63,927 bases of DNA from Paraherbaspirillum soli (lineage in GTDB: Bacteria; Pseudomonadota; Gammaproteobacteria; Burkholderiales; Burkholderiaceae_D). A model generated the notes under the pieces. It worked only from the letters and a program-made list of their open reading frames with translations. It was not told where the DNA came from and did no database searches. The stretch lies in contig NZ_JBHSMT010000010.1 in NCBI RefSeq assembly GCF_042654985.1, positions 1 through 63,927 of the forward strand, in the 5' to 3' direction. Position 1 is the first letter of the stretch. Each line of letters begins with the position of its first letter. Both the position numbers and the translations under genes were made by a program. Positions 26,667 to 37,100 of this stretch are shown here, in pieces.

Positions 26667-27137
26667 TCAGCCAGCCACGCCGCCATGCCATGCCGTGATT
26701 GAAGCTAGAAATTGCCCCATTTCAGCTTCCGAGGTAAATGCTCTGCGCGGCACGATGTAGGAATTGTAGTTTTTGCGCACGATGTAAATGCATCCATCGA
26801 CGCGCTCGATTGACCGAACTTCGCCCCACCCAAGCTGGCCACTCTTTGCGCCTATGCTGGTCTTGATTCCGCTTTCATTGACCACCAGCGTTCTGAGCTG
26901 ACTCTTGAAAGCAGCGAGCGGATATAGCGCGAAGAAGACGATGACGGCAAATCCGGCAATGGCAGACCAGGCGATATGGGCATACGTATCAGAGGCGCCG
27001 CGCAAGAAGATGGACGCAACGGCGGAAGCAAGCAAGAACGCCAGAACATGGATCTGCCACAGCTTTTGCTTCCAGACTTTCCAATACCAACGCATGACTT
27101 CGGCTTTGGCGCTGTGATATACGATTGTGAATTCCAT
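26667..27137 (-). CDS. YcxB-like membrane protein
   Basis: A 156-residue protein with two membrane segments (about residues 28-46 and 54-75), then a small globular domain: RTLVVNESGIKTSIG, LGWGEVRSIERVDGCIYIVRKNYNSYIVPRRAF and a terminal segment. This matches YcxB-like proteins, where the tail resembles a PH-like domain. Function is unknown. It faces the GFA cassette tail-to-tail and its stop lies 18 bp beyond the attC-like site. No matching second core site is seen on its far side, so I do not call it a cassette. Confidence 0.7.
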   Translation of the reverse strand: MEFTIVYHSAKAEVMRWYWKVWKQKLWQIHVLAFLLASAVASIFLRGASDTYAHIAWSAIAGFAVIVFFALYPLAAFKSQLRTLVVNESGIKTSIGAKSGQLGWGEVRSIERVDGCIYIVRKNYNSYIVPRRAFTSEAEMGQFLASITAWHGGVAG

Positions 27138-27295
27138 GTCGGGTGAATGTAGGGTTATGCAGTTTATCTGCCGATCAGTAACCGATGCCTGCGTATCTGC
27201 AATAAATGATTAATCTTAAGAGGTCCTTGTTGAACCTAAATTAAGCTTGTAGTTATTGCCTGAGCCTAAGCACTCGCATTCCAATAAACTCGCAT

Positions 27296-27835
27296 TTACT
27301 TTGGATTTATATCTGCGCAAGGCAAAGCGTTCGGCCTTGGCAATGGATTTATCACTACCGGGATGCCATCTTTTTTTACTTGCACGTTGAAAGATCTTGC
27401 CCCGCCAAATACACCGAGCAGACCGTAAATCATTTCATACTCAATTTGATAGACGGATCCGGTGACAATCGGCATTTCCCAATCCACAGTCATTGTGATA
27501 TTTCCGGCAGTGCTTGATGTGTAATATTGAGCTCTTAGAGAAACGTTATCTCCAGAAGGGATTTCAACTACTGTAGGTTTTGATCGGCGAGAAAATTCGG
27601 CGATTCGCGTGGTGTTTCTGTAATTGCTCTTTACGCCAAGCGGACTTGAACAAATGACTGGCCCCGTCAAAAATAGCGCACCTTCATAAAACGGGTTATA
27701 TATGATCGTTGCATGAGGGACTCCCTCGGGGACAGTGTAAGGTTTTTGTGACGCGCATCCAGCTATGAGAGCAGCGGCCAGTATCGCTGCTGTGATTTTG
27801 AAGCAATAAGAATAAATGGATGTTGGTGATTTCAT
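27296..27835 (-). CDS. putative lipoprotein of unknown function
   Basis: A 179-residue protein with a lipoprotein signal: FKITAAILAAALIAGC, with the acylated Cys27 in LIAGC followed by ASQ, pointing to outer membrane sorting. The rest is beta-rich with no recognised domain (PHATIIYNPFYEGALFL, SLRAQYYTSSTAGNITMTVDWE). Local AT content is higher than in the core genes, in line with the accessory nature of this stretch. Promoter and partner genes are not evident. Confidence 0.6.
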   Translation of the reverse strand: MKSPTSIYSYCFKITAAILAAALIAGCASQKPYTVPEGVPHATIIYNPFYEGALFLTGPVICSSPLGVKSNYRNTTRIAEFSRRSKPTVVEIPSGDNVSLRAQYYTSSTAGNITMTVDWEMPIVTGSVYQIEYEMIYGLLGVFGGARSFNVQVKKDGIPVVINPLPRPNALPCADINPK

Positions 27836-27975
27836 TTTAATTTCATGGCTTCTAAGCCGGAATTGAGCAAATAAGTTTCGTCATATTGAATGCTTCATAC
27901 GGCCGCGCAGTATAAACCCAGTCAAGATAAGTAAAACACCTAAAACCTTGCCCGAAAACGTCGTTCCACAAACTC

Positions 27976-28350
27976 TCAAGCCCAACGATCGCGCCCGGCC
28001 CAGAACGAACACGCAGGACAAATTTCACCCTCGGGGTAGTCAATGCCTTCCTCGTGCGGACAACCAATAATGCGATCCGTCGCAGCGATAGAACGCACGC
28101 CGTGATGTTCGATGAAGTGCACGATGGATTCGTTGATTTGCGGATCGACTCTGACGTCGACCGAATCGGACAACCACCTCTCAAGCAAGCTCACCTCATT
28201 GCCCTCGTCCACAATGATGGCGACCGACACTTTTGTCGCGCGCTTATCGTCGGGGCCATAGAAAGCAACAGTGGCGAGCGGATAGCCTTGAAATCCCTTC
28301 TTGGCTTTCTTCTTGAGTTTGTCCCGATACCAACGGTCTTTCAGCGTCAT
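27976..28350 (-). CDS. conserved hypothetical protein with Cys motifs
   Basis: A 124-residue protein. The N-terminus is basic (LKDRWYRDKLKKKAKKGFQG), followed by YPLATVAFYGPDDKRATKVSVAIIV. The C-terminus carries IGCPHEEGIDYPEGEICPAC, then FWAGRDRW, which looks like a small metal-binding site (Cys/His pairs). I believe this is a known uncharacterised family but cannot name it. ATG 28350 is chosen because AAAGGAG lies correctly before it; an upstream in-frame ATG (28377) has no such site. Confidence 0.6.
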   Translation of the reverse strand: MTLKDRWYRDKLKKKAKKGFQGYPLATVAFYGPDDKRATKVSVAIIVDEGNEVSLLERWLSDSVDVRVDPQINESIVHFIEHHGVRSIAATDRIIGCPHEEGIDYPEGEICPACSFWAGRDRWA

Positions 28351-28529
28351 TACATTCTCCTTTCGAGTTCCAACCAAAGTTGATAAAGAATATGCCGAAC
28401 ATCAAGCATGCGCAGCCAGAGGAATAGGTTTTGTGGGGTGATGCGCATCCGGTAATTATTCGGACGCGCACTGTGACAGCGCGGCTACCGCTACGCCGTC
28501 ACAGCACTGCCTAGTTGCCAAATGCGGCA

Positions 28530-28853
28530 TTAGTCCTGCGGTTTGCGTTCTCGTGCATCCAGCTGCTGCTGGTTGAGGCAATCAATCTGCTCCCCGACCA
28601 GCATAGCCATCACGCCGGCGGCTTCCATCGAAAAGCGCAACAGCCGCTCCGAATCGGCGATATCCAGCGTCGGCGGACAATCAACGTTGTCATGCTCGCG
28701 CGCCAGATTGCTGGCGTGGACCAGCTTCAGACAAGTTTCAATGCCATGACTAAAATCCCGCGTCAGCGCCAACAGCTGCGCCGATTTATCGAGATCCAGT
28801 TCTTCGACTAACCATGAGAATGGGTGGTGACTTGCTTTGTTGCTTGAGCTCAT
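28530..28853 (-). CDS. small helical hypothetical protein
   Basis: A 107-residue, predicted mostly alpha-helical protein (SAQLLALTRDFSHGIETCLKLV, then ERLLRFSMEAAGVMAMLVGEQI). No family is recognised with confidence. The open frame runs upstream to 29207, but the ATG at 28853 has an AAGGGAG ribosome binding site and starts a clean short protein, while the extension is low-similarity and Cys-rich. Role unknown. Confidence 0.5.
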   Translation of the reverse strand: MSSSNKASHHPFSWLVEELDLDKSAQLLALTRDFSHGIETCLKLVHASNLAREHDNVDCPPTLDIADSERLLRFSMEAAGVMAMLVGEQIDCLNQQQLDARERKPQD

Positions 28854-29217
28854 TGCGTACTCCCTTTTTGTGAGGATTACGCCGCGTTCCGTCGCTAAAC
28901 AGAGGTGGCGGCAAGTAGCAGGGTTAGCGAACCGGCACAAAAAAGGAAAAACCGGCAGCCCGAAGGCTCCCCACCACTGCCGCCATAGGGACGAGCAAAG
29001 GTGACGCACAAAAAAAGCCGCAGGGCGCGGCGTGTGCGCTTTTTTGTAGTTCCAGGTCGCTAAACCAGTTCCCTGAATGAAGCACTCAGGGACGGGGGTG
29101 ACTATAGACGTATTTGGGGACGATGACAATCCGCGCTTTTTGGAATTAATCGACATCGATTCTCGGCAAGGCTCGCTTGTCGCTTGCATCAGGAGGGAGG
29201 CATCCATTTCATTCTCC
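28854..29217. other. gene-free stretch before the 21-bp repeat array
   Basis: About 360 bp without a supportable gene. Around 29005-29045 it contains a hairpin-forming sequence (GCACA, GCCGC, then GCGGC, TGTGC followed by T residues) that may be a rightward terminator. Nothing else is recognised. Confidence 0.4.
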
Positions 29218-29469
29218 GAGTATCGGTGTCAGTTCTCTGAGAGCCGTGGTCGGTTCTCTGAGCATCGGCATCGGCTCTCTGAGCATCGGCATTGGCTCTC
29301 TGAGCGTCGGCATCGGTTCTCTGAGCGTCGGCATCGGTTCTCCGAGCATCGACATCGGTTCTCCGAGCATCGGCATCGGTTCTCTGAGCATCGGCATCGG
29401 TTCTCTGAGCATCGGCATCGGTTCTCTGAGCATCGGCATCGGTTCTCTGAGCATCGGCATCGGTGCCCC
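29218..29469 (+). repeat. tandem array of twelve 21-bp units
   Basis: Twelve units of exactly 21 bp with consensus GAGCATCGGCATCGGTTCTC plus a final T. The outer left units are the most diverged (29218, 29239); those from 29386 rightward are nearly identical. Because 21 is a multiple of three, five of the six frames stay open, giving heptads such as SIGIGSL or EHRHRFS (plus) and RTDADAQ or REPMPML (minus). No frame has a convincing start signal and flanking domain, so coding status is open. It lies between the hypothetical gene at 28.5 kb and the immunity-like genes. Confidence 0.9.
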
Positions 29470-29520
29470 TCGTACGCCCTGCTGCTATTACATCCCGTCT
29501 GGGCAACAAGATGTCGGTTA

Positions 29521-29841
29521 TTAAGATTTTTTCTGCATTAATAAAGAAAAACTTCTTGGTGTACTGCTAAATAATTCATTTAACTCCTTTGAACGCATTG
29601 TGCAATTCACATAAAGAAGAATTGAATAATCAGGGAATTCCATTTCTGCCGGCTCCCCATCAAGAGGGTCCATGTTTTTCTTTAATAAGAAATGTTCCGT
29701 ATCACTTTTCCCATACCGGTAGTATTCCCCATGATAAAAGCTATCTCTTGCTTCAAACTCGACATTGAGGGTTTTTTCTAAAATAGACTTTGCCTCTTCA
29801 AGAGTGGGAAGCAAATATCCATATAGGTCATTCATTACCAT
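29521..29841 (-). CDS. hypothetical protein, possible orphan immunity protein
   Basis: A 106-residue acidic, AT-rich gene product (LPTLEEAKSILEKTLNVEFEAR, FYHGEYYRYGKSDTEHFLL, EFPDYSILLYVNCTMRSKEL). I do not recognise the family. Size, acidity, low GC and position as the third small gene after cdiA fit orphan immunity genes that accumulate downstream of CDI loci, but no matching toxin fragment is present. An ATG two codons further in (29835) is an alternative start. Confidence 0.5.
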   Translation of the reverse strand: MVMNDLYGYLLPTLEEAKSILEKTLNVEFEARDSFYHGEYYRYGKSDTEHFLLKKNMDPLDGEPAEMEFPDYSILLYVNCTMRSKELNELFSSTPRSFSLLMQKKS

Positions 29842-29981
29842 AATATTGATGTCCTAATTATTTGGAAGTGTCATGCTTGGTGCGCATTGAACTGCGCAAA
29901 CTGGTTGCCCGCTGTACAGAATCATTAATAATTAATAGAACATCACCGGCCTATGAGTGCTAACGTGTTTAAAACAACAAA

Positions 29982-30389
29982 CTACGAGATCGCTTTACAC
30001 CCCTCCATTCCTACCGAGCGCAAAGCATTCGCCAACTCGTCAGAATAGTCAAAATAGCCTCTGGAATTAATTTCTTTATCAGAAAGAATGCCGCCTACAA
30101 ATTCCGAAACAGTTTTTTGAAATTCCTGAAGGGCAAGCGGTGTTTCAGCCGACAATTCTAGGACGAAGGCATCACCAAGTTCATTCGCTGGCAATCCAAA
30201 TAAGATAAAGGTCATACCCGACTGTTGCGCGACAAATGCTGGCACCTCCTCGAAGCGTCCCGTCTCTTCTCTCTCGAAGCTAAGACCACCCAATACACCC
30301 TCCAGTTGGATAGCCAGGTCTTCTAGAGGTATATCAATGGGAAACTCCACTGCGGCATGTATATTGTTCATCAAAGTAGCATCCATCAT
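29982..30389 (-). CDS. hypothetical protein, possible immunity or accessory protein of the CDI locus
   Basis: A 135-residue acidic protein (FPIDIPLEDLAIQLEGVLGGL, AFVAQQSGMTFILFGLPANE, VSEFVGGILSDKEINSRGYFDY). No family is recognised. It follows the putative cdiI by 24 bp on the same strand and shares its low GC content, so it is likely transcribed with it. It could be an immunity protein for a former toxin tip, or an unrelated cargo gene. Confidence 0.5.
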   Translation of the reverse strand: MMDATLMNNIHAAVEFPIDIPLEDLAIQLEGVLGGLSFEREETGRFEEVPAFVAQQSGMTFILFGLPANELGDAFVLELSAETPLALQEFQKTVSEFVGGILSDKEINSRGYFDYSDELANALRSVGMEGCKAIS

Positions 30390-30413
30390 TTATTTTTATT
30401 GTCAGCACAAACT

Positions 30414-30764
30414 TTAAGGCAAATATCTATGATCTTTAATTACTAAAGGCTCAACCACCTCTTTCCATACATTTTCACCCCATTTTTGCCAATCAGTTGG
30501 GTTATCTAAATCAATAAAATAATCACGAATGGCTTTAATTGCCACATTAAAATCTTGGCCGCTGAGTGCCATAAAAGAATATATTTTTTGATATATCCAT
30601 TCCTCACTTTTTATACTTTCGAGTATTGCACAGTGATCCTTTAATGCCTCATTGAGCATGTCACCAAACGCATCCCATGCGGTACTGTTTGTACTATCAC
30701 CAGATAAATTTTTCTCTGAACTGGGAAGAGCAGGATCAACTAATCCAATAATTATGTAACTCAT
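30414..30764 (-). CDS. cdiI: putative CDI immunity protein CdiI
   Basis: A 116-residue acidic protein (MSYIIIGLVDPALPSSEK, then DMLNEALKDHCAILESIKSEEW, FIDLDNPTDWQKWGENVWKE). The sequence itself belongs to no family I recognise. The assignment rests on position: the ATG is two bases after the cdiA stop, exactly where the cognate immunity gene sits. The gene is AT-rich like the toxin tip and unlike the body of cdiA. It is expected to bind and block the CdiA C-terminal toxin in the cytoplasm. Confidence 0.7.
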   Translation of the reverse strand: MSYIIIGLVDPALPSSEKNLSGDSTNSTAWDAFGDMLNEALKDHCAILESIKSEEWIYQKIYSFMALSGQDFNVAIKAIRDYFIDLDNPTDWQKWGENVWKEVVEPLVIKDHRYLP

Positions 30765-30766
30765 CT

Positions 30767-31135
30767 CTACCTCACAATAATAATTTTATTCTGCTGCGAC
30801 CTTGGTAAGGTCTTCACATAATCCAAGAATATCTTCTGATTTTCTGGTGCCAGCACCCGAAAATCAACAGGCACAAAATCAGCTTTAGACAAATGGTCTT
30901 GAATAACTTTTTGACCAGAACCTGCTTCCATATTTTTTGCGTAGTATTTATTGAGTCCTTCAATCTCTTTTTGGGTAAGGTTATCTGTCGTATACATTGC
31001 ATCAACAGTTTTACCTGCATTAGGCCCTGAAGTAATAACAAAATCTGGTGACTTGCCGGTCATACCTGCAGAAGGTGAATAACGTTCCATTTGCCCTAAT
31101 GACGACTCTAGCTGTGCCGCCACCGCGGACTCTGC
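30767..31135 (-). other. CdiA C-terminal toxin domain (probable nuclease)
   Basis: The last 122 residues of CdiA form a separate basic module: AESAVAAQLESSLGQM, then GKSPDFVITSGPNAGKTVDAMY, then KVIQDHLSKADFVPVDFRV and NQKIFLDYVKTLPRSQQNKI. The Glu/Asp/Asp then Lys layout suggests a PD-(D/E)XK-like nuclease. I recall this as the type of the Burkholderia pseudomallei CdiA tRNase domain; that match is from memory. Base composition turns AT-rich here, marking a swapped-in tip. Confidence 0.6.
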
Positions 31136-34100
31136 AGGCTTGACCTTGCCGCTACCACCTATATCGGGCGAATTTAGTCGTTGCTGTGCATCGAGCGGTG
31201 TGGATTTTATTTCTGCTTCTAACAACGAATCAGAATTCCGTATCAATGTACCTTCTCTCGCTACATTATTTACCACCGCACCAGCTTCAGAAAGCCCCGC
31301 TATTGCCTTCACAGCCCCAGCCAGTCTCCCCACCCCTCCAAAGACTCCCGAAAATATATTGAAATCCCTCTCTTGCTGATGAGCGAGCGCGTCCTGATAA
31401 GCCTTTGTTCCCGGATCGTCAATCGCATAAGCAATCGGGTCGCCATTGGTGCAACCGGCAGCCGGACAAGTGGCCGCAAGCGGGAAGTACGCTTTGCCAT
31501 CCACCACGGTTGATATCCGGTGCGTTCCTTGCGGTGCCGCTGGCAGTCCGTTGCCGTTGCTGGTTTGCGCTTGCGTCGACCCGTTGAAGAAATAGCGGCT
31601 GCTTTTGCCGCCGGTCTGGTCAACAATAAAGTTCATCAGATCTTTAGTTGGCGCCGTTGGCAAGCGTTCAATGCAAGCGGTCCCGCTCTGGCCATAGCAA
31701 TCAAGCGCAACTGGCGCGTTTTGCCGTTGATTATCCTGCATCGACAAATCTGCCGATGTGGGATTCAGCGCTTTGCCGTTGACATACGTTTCCTGCATAT
31801 CGGCGGCCACGATCACTTTGCCGTTCTGATCTTTCAAGCCGCTGCGTCGCAGCGCGTCGAGAATTTCTTGTTCGGTGTATGGCCCCTTCTTGGCAAGTTC
31901 CTTGGCAGTCGCCTTGTCTCCCTGATGCAATTGCCGGTTATTCGCTTCCACATTCAAACCGGCCGCCGCACCAGCACCGCCGCCGACGATCCCGCCCAGC
32001 ACCGTCGCCGTCACCTGCGCCAGTCCCTGCTTGATCCCTTTCGGCAGATCCATATCGTCGATCGCAGCGCCGACCGTTGCCATGGTTGTGGTCGAAGTCA
32101 GTGCTCCGGCAGCGCCCTGCAAGCCGCCGGTCAGTGCACCGGTCGCCGTGTGCAGCGCAACCCGATAAACGCCGCCTTCGGCCCACTTGTCGGCTTCGGC
32201 ATTGAGCGCGGCAGCTCCGTCCTTGTCGCCGTTGTCACTGCTTTGTCTGGCTTGGCGTCTGAGCACATCTTCCTTGTCGGTCGCATATTTGCCAATCTCC
32301 TTGGCCGCCAGTTGTCCAAACGCCGCCGTGATCTGCACTTGCGCCTTCACATCGTCATTCAGCTTCTGGCCGTCCCAGTCTTTGACAATGGCATTGCTGT
32401 TGTCCTTGCCGGTGCTGATATCACGCTTAATGCTGGCGACCGTTTGTTCCGCCGTGCTGCCGGTTTTAGCTTGCTGTGCTGCGTCGTCAGTGATCGCAAT
32501 CACGCCGCCGCTGATGCCGCTAGTGGTCGTGCTACTGGAACTGCCGCTGCGGCTGCCGTAGCCAGCCGCGGTGCCTTGTTTCTCGTCCTGGAAGGTCTTG
32601 ATGCTCGGACCTTTATTCTCGGCCTGCTGGCCGTCGGCCGATTGGCTGCTACCGTCCGCCGCCTTGCTGCCGCCCCCCTTTTTATCGCCACTGCCGCTGA
32701 CACTGAAACCGCCGCTCAGCCCCAAGCCACTAGCGTGGAAATCGCTGTGGTTCTGCACCTCGCTCTGCGTCAGCGTCTTGGTCGTCAAACTGTTCTTGTT
32801 GTCCGCCACCGCCTGCTCGCTGCTGGCAATCGCCGCCCCCTTCAGATCGGTATTGCCACCGACCTTGACCTGGAACCCGCCATCGCCAGCCGCAATCCCG
32901 GATTGCTCGCCGACGCTGGCGAAGTCGCCGTTGACCTTGCTGGTATTGAAATTGCCGCTCGCCGCAAACCCATAGCCGACAGTGACGCTGCCGCCGATGC
33001 TTTGGTCCTTGCTCTGGTATTTGCTGGTGTCTTGCAGGCTCTCGATATTCAGATTGCCGCCGACATCGGCCTTGACCGTGTTGCCGCTGACGACGCCGCC
33101 CTTGATGTTGGTGTCGGCCCCGGATGCCAGCGTCAAGGTATTGCCTGCCGTGACGTGCGTATTGCTTTGCGTGACGTCGCTGCCGTCTGCCTTGCCGCGG
33201 CTGCCGGCGGCGTTGGCGGTGATGCCGAACGACATGCCGTTCGATCCGAATGTGGCGGCGATGCCGACTGCGGCGCTGCTGGACGAGTTGCTGCTCTTTT
33301 GGTCGCTAGTGCTTTGCGCCGCTTGCAAATTAATGTTGCCGTCCGCCTTCAGGCTGGCGTCCTTGCCGGCGCTGAGGTCGCTGCCGAACACGCTGAGGTT
33401 GCTGTCCTTGCCGCCGCCGGTGGCGAGGATCTTCAGGCTGTTGCCGGCGGCGACGCTGGAGCCGACTGCGGTGCTATTGCGTTGCGTGTTTTCGCTATCG
33501 CTGCGGCTGCTACCGACCGTCAGGCTGACGGTCACTTCCGGATTGGCCGCCGCTTGCGCGACGTCGGCCGCGGCCTTGATCGCCAGCACCAGCGCCAGCA
33601 GCTTCATGCGTGGGTCGTCGGTCTTCTTGGCGGCGTTTTGCATCGCCTCGATCGACTGCGCGGCAGTGATGATCGGGCTGCTGACGCCGAGCGACAGGCC
33701 GCTCGATTCGGTATGGGTCCGGTTGATTTGCAACGCGCTGTCGAACGCGCTATTGATCTCTACCGTCTTGGCGGCGATGTCGATATTGCCGGCGGGCGCG
33801 ACGACCCGGCTGCCGGTCTGGCTGTAACGCTCGCCGGCGCTGATGCTGAGGTTGCCGCCGGTGGCGCCGAGCACGCTGCCGGTGTTGGTCACTGTCTTCA
33901 GCGTGTTCTGGTTGTCTTGCTCGTTGCTGCCCCAGCTGAAGCCGCCGCTGCTGTAGACGCCGGAGATTTCTTCTCTTCTTGAGGCGAGCTTGTCTGAGGT
34001 GCTTTGTGCGGTCGCGATCTTGACGTCGTGGCCGGCCGTCAGTGACACGTCCTTGCCGCCGACGACGTTGCTGCCCTGGACCGTCAGGTCGTGGCCGGCG

Positions 34101-37100
34101 ACCAGGCTGACGCTGTCGCCGGACACGGTGCTGGCTTCGGCCTGTTGCAGCGTGCTGCGGTTGCTGATGGTGGTGCTTTTGGTCGATAGCGCATCGCCGG
34201 TCTTCACAAAACTTTCCTGCACTGCGCTGTGCTCGGTGCTCGCGTTCTGGATCGTGATGTCGTGCTTGGCCGCCAGCGCGATTTGACCGGTTTGGGTGCT
34301 CAGGTAAGCGCCAGTCAGTGTGATGTTGCCGCTAGCGTCAGCGGTTTTATTGGCGTTGTCGCCGTTACCCGCAGCGCCGCTGGCCTTGACCGTCAGATTG
34401 TTATTGGCGCTGACGTTGCCGCCGGCCAGCGCTTCGTCGCTGCTGGCGTTCCGGTAGTAGTCCTTTTTGCCGACTGTCTGCACGTCGCTGGCGACGCTGT
34501 CCTTGACTGCGGCAATGGTGACGTTGTTGCCGGCGATGACGGCGTTGCGGCCGGCGCTCAGGTTGGCCCCGCTCAAGTTGACATCGCCCTGCCCGGCTAC
34601 CAGCGCCAGGTCGTTGATGGCGTTAAACCCGGCCAGCTGGTGCGTGGTGTTGCTTTCCTTGATGTGGGTGCTGCGCCCTTCGACCCGGTTGGCCTGGCCG
34701 TCATCGACGCCGACTTGATTGACTGCGATCTGGTAATGCCCGGCGACTGCGCTGACTTTGATGTCGCGTCCGGCCGTCGCGATCAGGTTGCCGCCGCTTG
34801 GATTGGCTTCGCTGGCGCTGCCGGTGGCGCTGACTTGCGCGCCTTGCGCGATCAGGTCGCGCATCGCATCCAGCCGCACCGAGCCGCCCTGCACCGTGGC
34901 GAGGCGGTCGATGTTGGTGCGGGTGCTAGTGCCTTGCGCGTTGGCGGTCGCGATGGTGCGGGTTTGCAGAACGATGTCGCGCCCGGCCAGCAAGGCCACG
35001 GTCGAGTCGATGCCGGTGCCCTGGATCACGCCGGACAGGTTAGTCAAATCGTTGCGGGCGCGGGCGACGATGTCCTGGCCGCTGATGCGGCCGCCCTGGT
35101 TCAGCAGGTCGTGGCCGGCGTCCAGCGCGGTGCTGTGGTCGGCGGCGATGCTGCCGCTGTTGACCAGGTCGTGCTCGGTCTGGATCAGCACGTCGCTGCC
35201 GGCGATCAGCGCGCCGCTGCGTTGCAGGTCGCCGTCTTGCGCACGGCGCAGATAGACCTGCGGCACCAGCACTTGCTGGCGGCTGCCGTCGGCCAGGGTC
35301 ACCGTTTGCGGCGCCAGCCACACGATGTCGGTGGTCAAGTTCGCCATCTGTTCGGCCGACAGCGCAACCCCGGGCGACAGTTGGTATTGCCGGGCGAACG
35401 CGACCCCGGCGTTCATCAGCGCCTGGTATTCCTGTTCGGTGCTGGCGTAGCCGCTCAAGTAGCGGCGGCCGGTCAAGGCCAGGATCTGGTCGTTGATCAG
35501 TTGCTGTTCATAGAAGCCGTCGCCGTATCGCTTCAGGTTGCGCGACGGATCGCGGTTCAGCGATTGCAGGAAATAGTCGCTCGACAGGAAAGTGCGCTGG
35601 CTGGTGAAGCGCGGATCGGTTTCCACCAGATAGCGCGCACCCGGCTCCGCATGGATCACGAACAGGCTGCTGTTGGGCACGGTCAGGCGCGGCGCGCTGG
35701 TCAGGATCAGGTCGCGTGCGTGGGCGCCGCTGCCGTGGGCTTGTACTGTCTGGATCAGCGGCAGCGTGGCGGCGATGTTGCTGGCTGCGGGACCGGCGGC
35801 CAGGACCGCATCGACCGCTTGCACTTTGACCGTGCGGCTGTTGCCGCTGGCGGCGCTGACCGCGCCGGCTGTCGTGCCGTCCGGGTTGCTGGTGGCGACC
35901 GTCAGATCGCGGCTGGCGGTCTGGTTGGCGTATTGCTGATAGCGCACGGTCGGCAGGTCGACGCTGATGACCTCGGGCGCCTTGTCGTAGTTGTTGATGG
36001 CGTCCCACTCGCGGCAATGCCTGTTGCCCAGGGTGCCGCAGCTTTCGACGTGGGTGAATTGCACGGTGCCGCTGTAGCTGGTGCTGTTGACGCCTTGGGT
36101 GGCGCGGTTGATCACGTCGGGGCCGATGATGCGGTTGACGCCGCCGGCGACGATCTGGCTGTCCTGGTTGAGGGTCGAACCGGTCAGCGTGATGTTGCCG
36201 CCGGCCAGAATTTGCGCCGGGGCGCTGCTGACGACTTCGGTATGGCTGGAGGTGGCCGCGACCTTGTACCACAGATAGTCTTCGAACTTGTCCAGCCGGT
36301 TGTCTTCGGTGACTGCGGTGTTGTAGCTGCTGAGCTTGGTTTCCAGTTGGTCCAGCGCCGCCTGATAGCCGACATCCCACGCGGCATAGTCGCTGCGCCA
36401 TTGTTTGCAGGCAGCCGAGTCGATCGGCACGGTGCTGCCGCTGTTGCCGTCATACGTCGAACAGCTGCCGGGGCCGTTCGGCTCGACCGGGAACGCCGAC
36501 GCCACCGGGGTCACGCCAAAACGGCTGAAGACCGGGTCGTTCCATTGGTAATTGACGATCGTATAGCCCGGTTGGCAGGTCTGCGAGTCGCCGCCGCCGC
36601 TGCAGATTTCCGGCATTTTGGTGCGGGCGCTGGGGACGTTGCTGCGCTGGCCGTATTTGTCCGGATGCACCATGCAGCCGACTTCGTCCTGACCGCCGCC
36701 GACGCCGATGCATTGTGAGGCCGGGTATTTGGTGGTCGAATCTTTCGGCTGGATTTGATCCTGGTTGATTGTCGGATCGGTCACCAGCTTGGTCCGCAGG
36801 TGGTTGTCGCGGTTGACGATGTTGACCGCGTTCAGGCTGAGGTCGCCTTGCGCCTCGATCCGCGCCGAGGCGTTCAGGAAGTTCTGCATGCTGCCTTGCA
36901 GCTGGCCGTTGGCGCTCAGGCTGCCGCCCAGCCCCATGTCTTTCAAGCTGTAGATCAGGCCGCCTTCGGTGTTGTTCAGGTTCTGGACGCCGATCAGCAA
37001 GGTGTTGCGGGCGGCGATCACGCCGGGGCCGAAGTTGTTCAGGGTGCCGCCGCCGATAGCCAGCAGGTCGCCGTAGATCCGACCGCTGTTGTTGATGGTG

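Noticed and set aside
26649..27200. YcxB-like gene as a second integron cassette
   Set aside because: No GCTCAAC partner for the GTTGAGC core is found on the far side, and the gene is in the opposite orientation.
27852..28184. 110-codon leftward frame overlapping the Cys-motif protein gene
   Set aside because: It is an overlapping frame on the same strand without its own start signal.
28854..29207. Longer version of the 107-residue protein (225 codons)
   Set aside because: The extension has no family-like features, and a good ribosome binding site lies before ATG 28853.
29218..29469. Possible CRISPR array
   Set aside because: The units are directly adjacent 21-bp repeats with no spacers and no cas gene nearby.
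29177..29541. Rightward frames through the 21-bp array as a repeat protein gene
   Set aside because: The starts lack a ribosome binding site and five frames are equally open because the unit is a multiple of three. Coding cannot be chosen from sequence alone, so it is listed only as a repeat.
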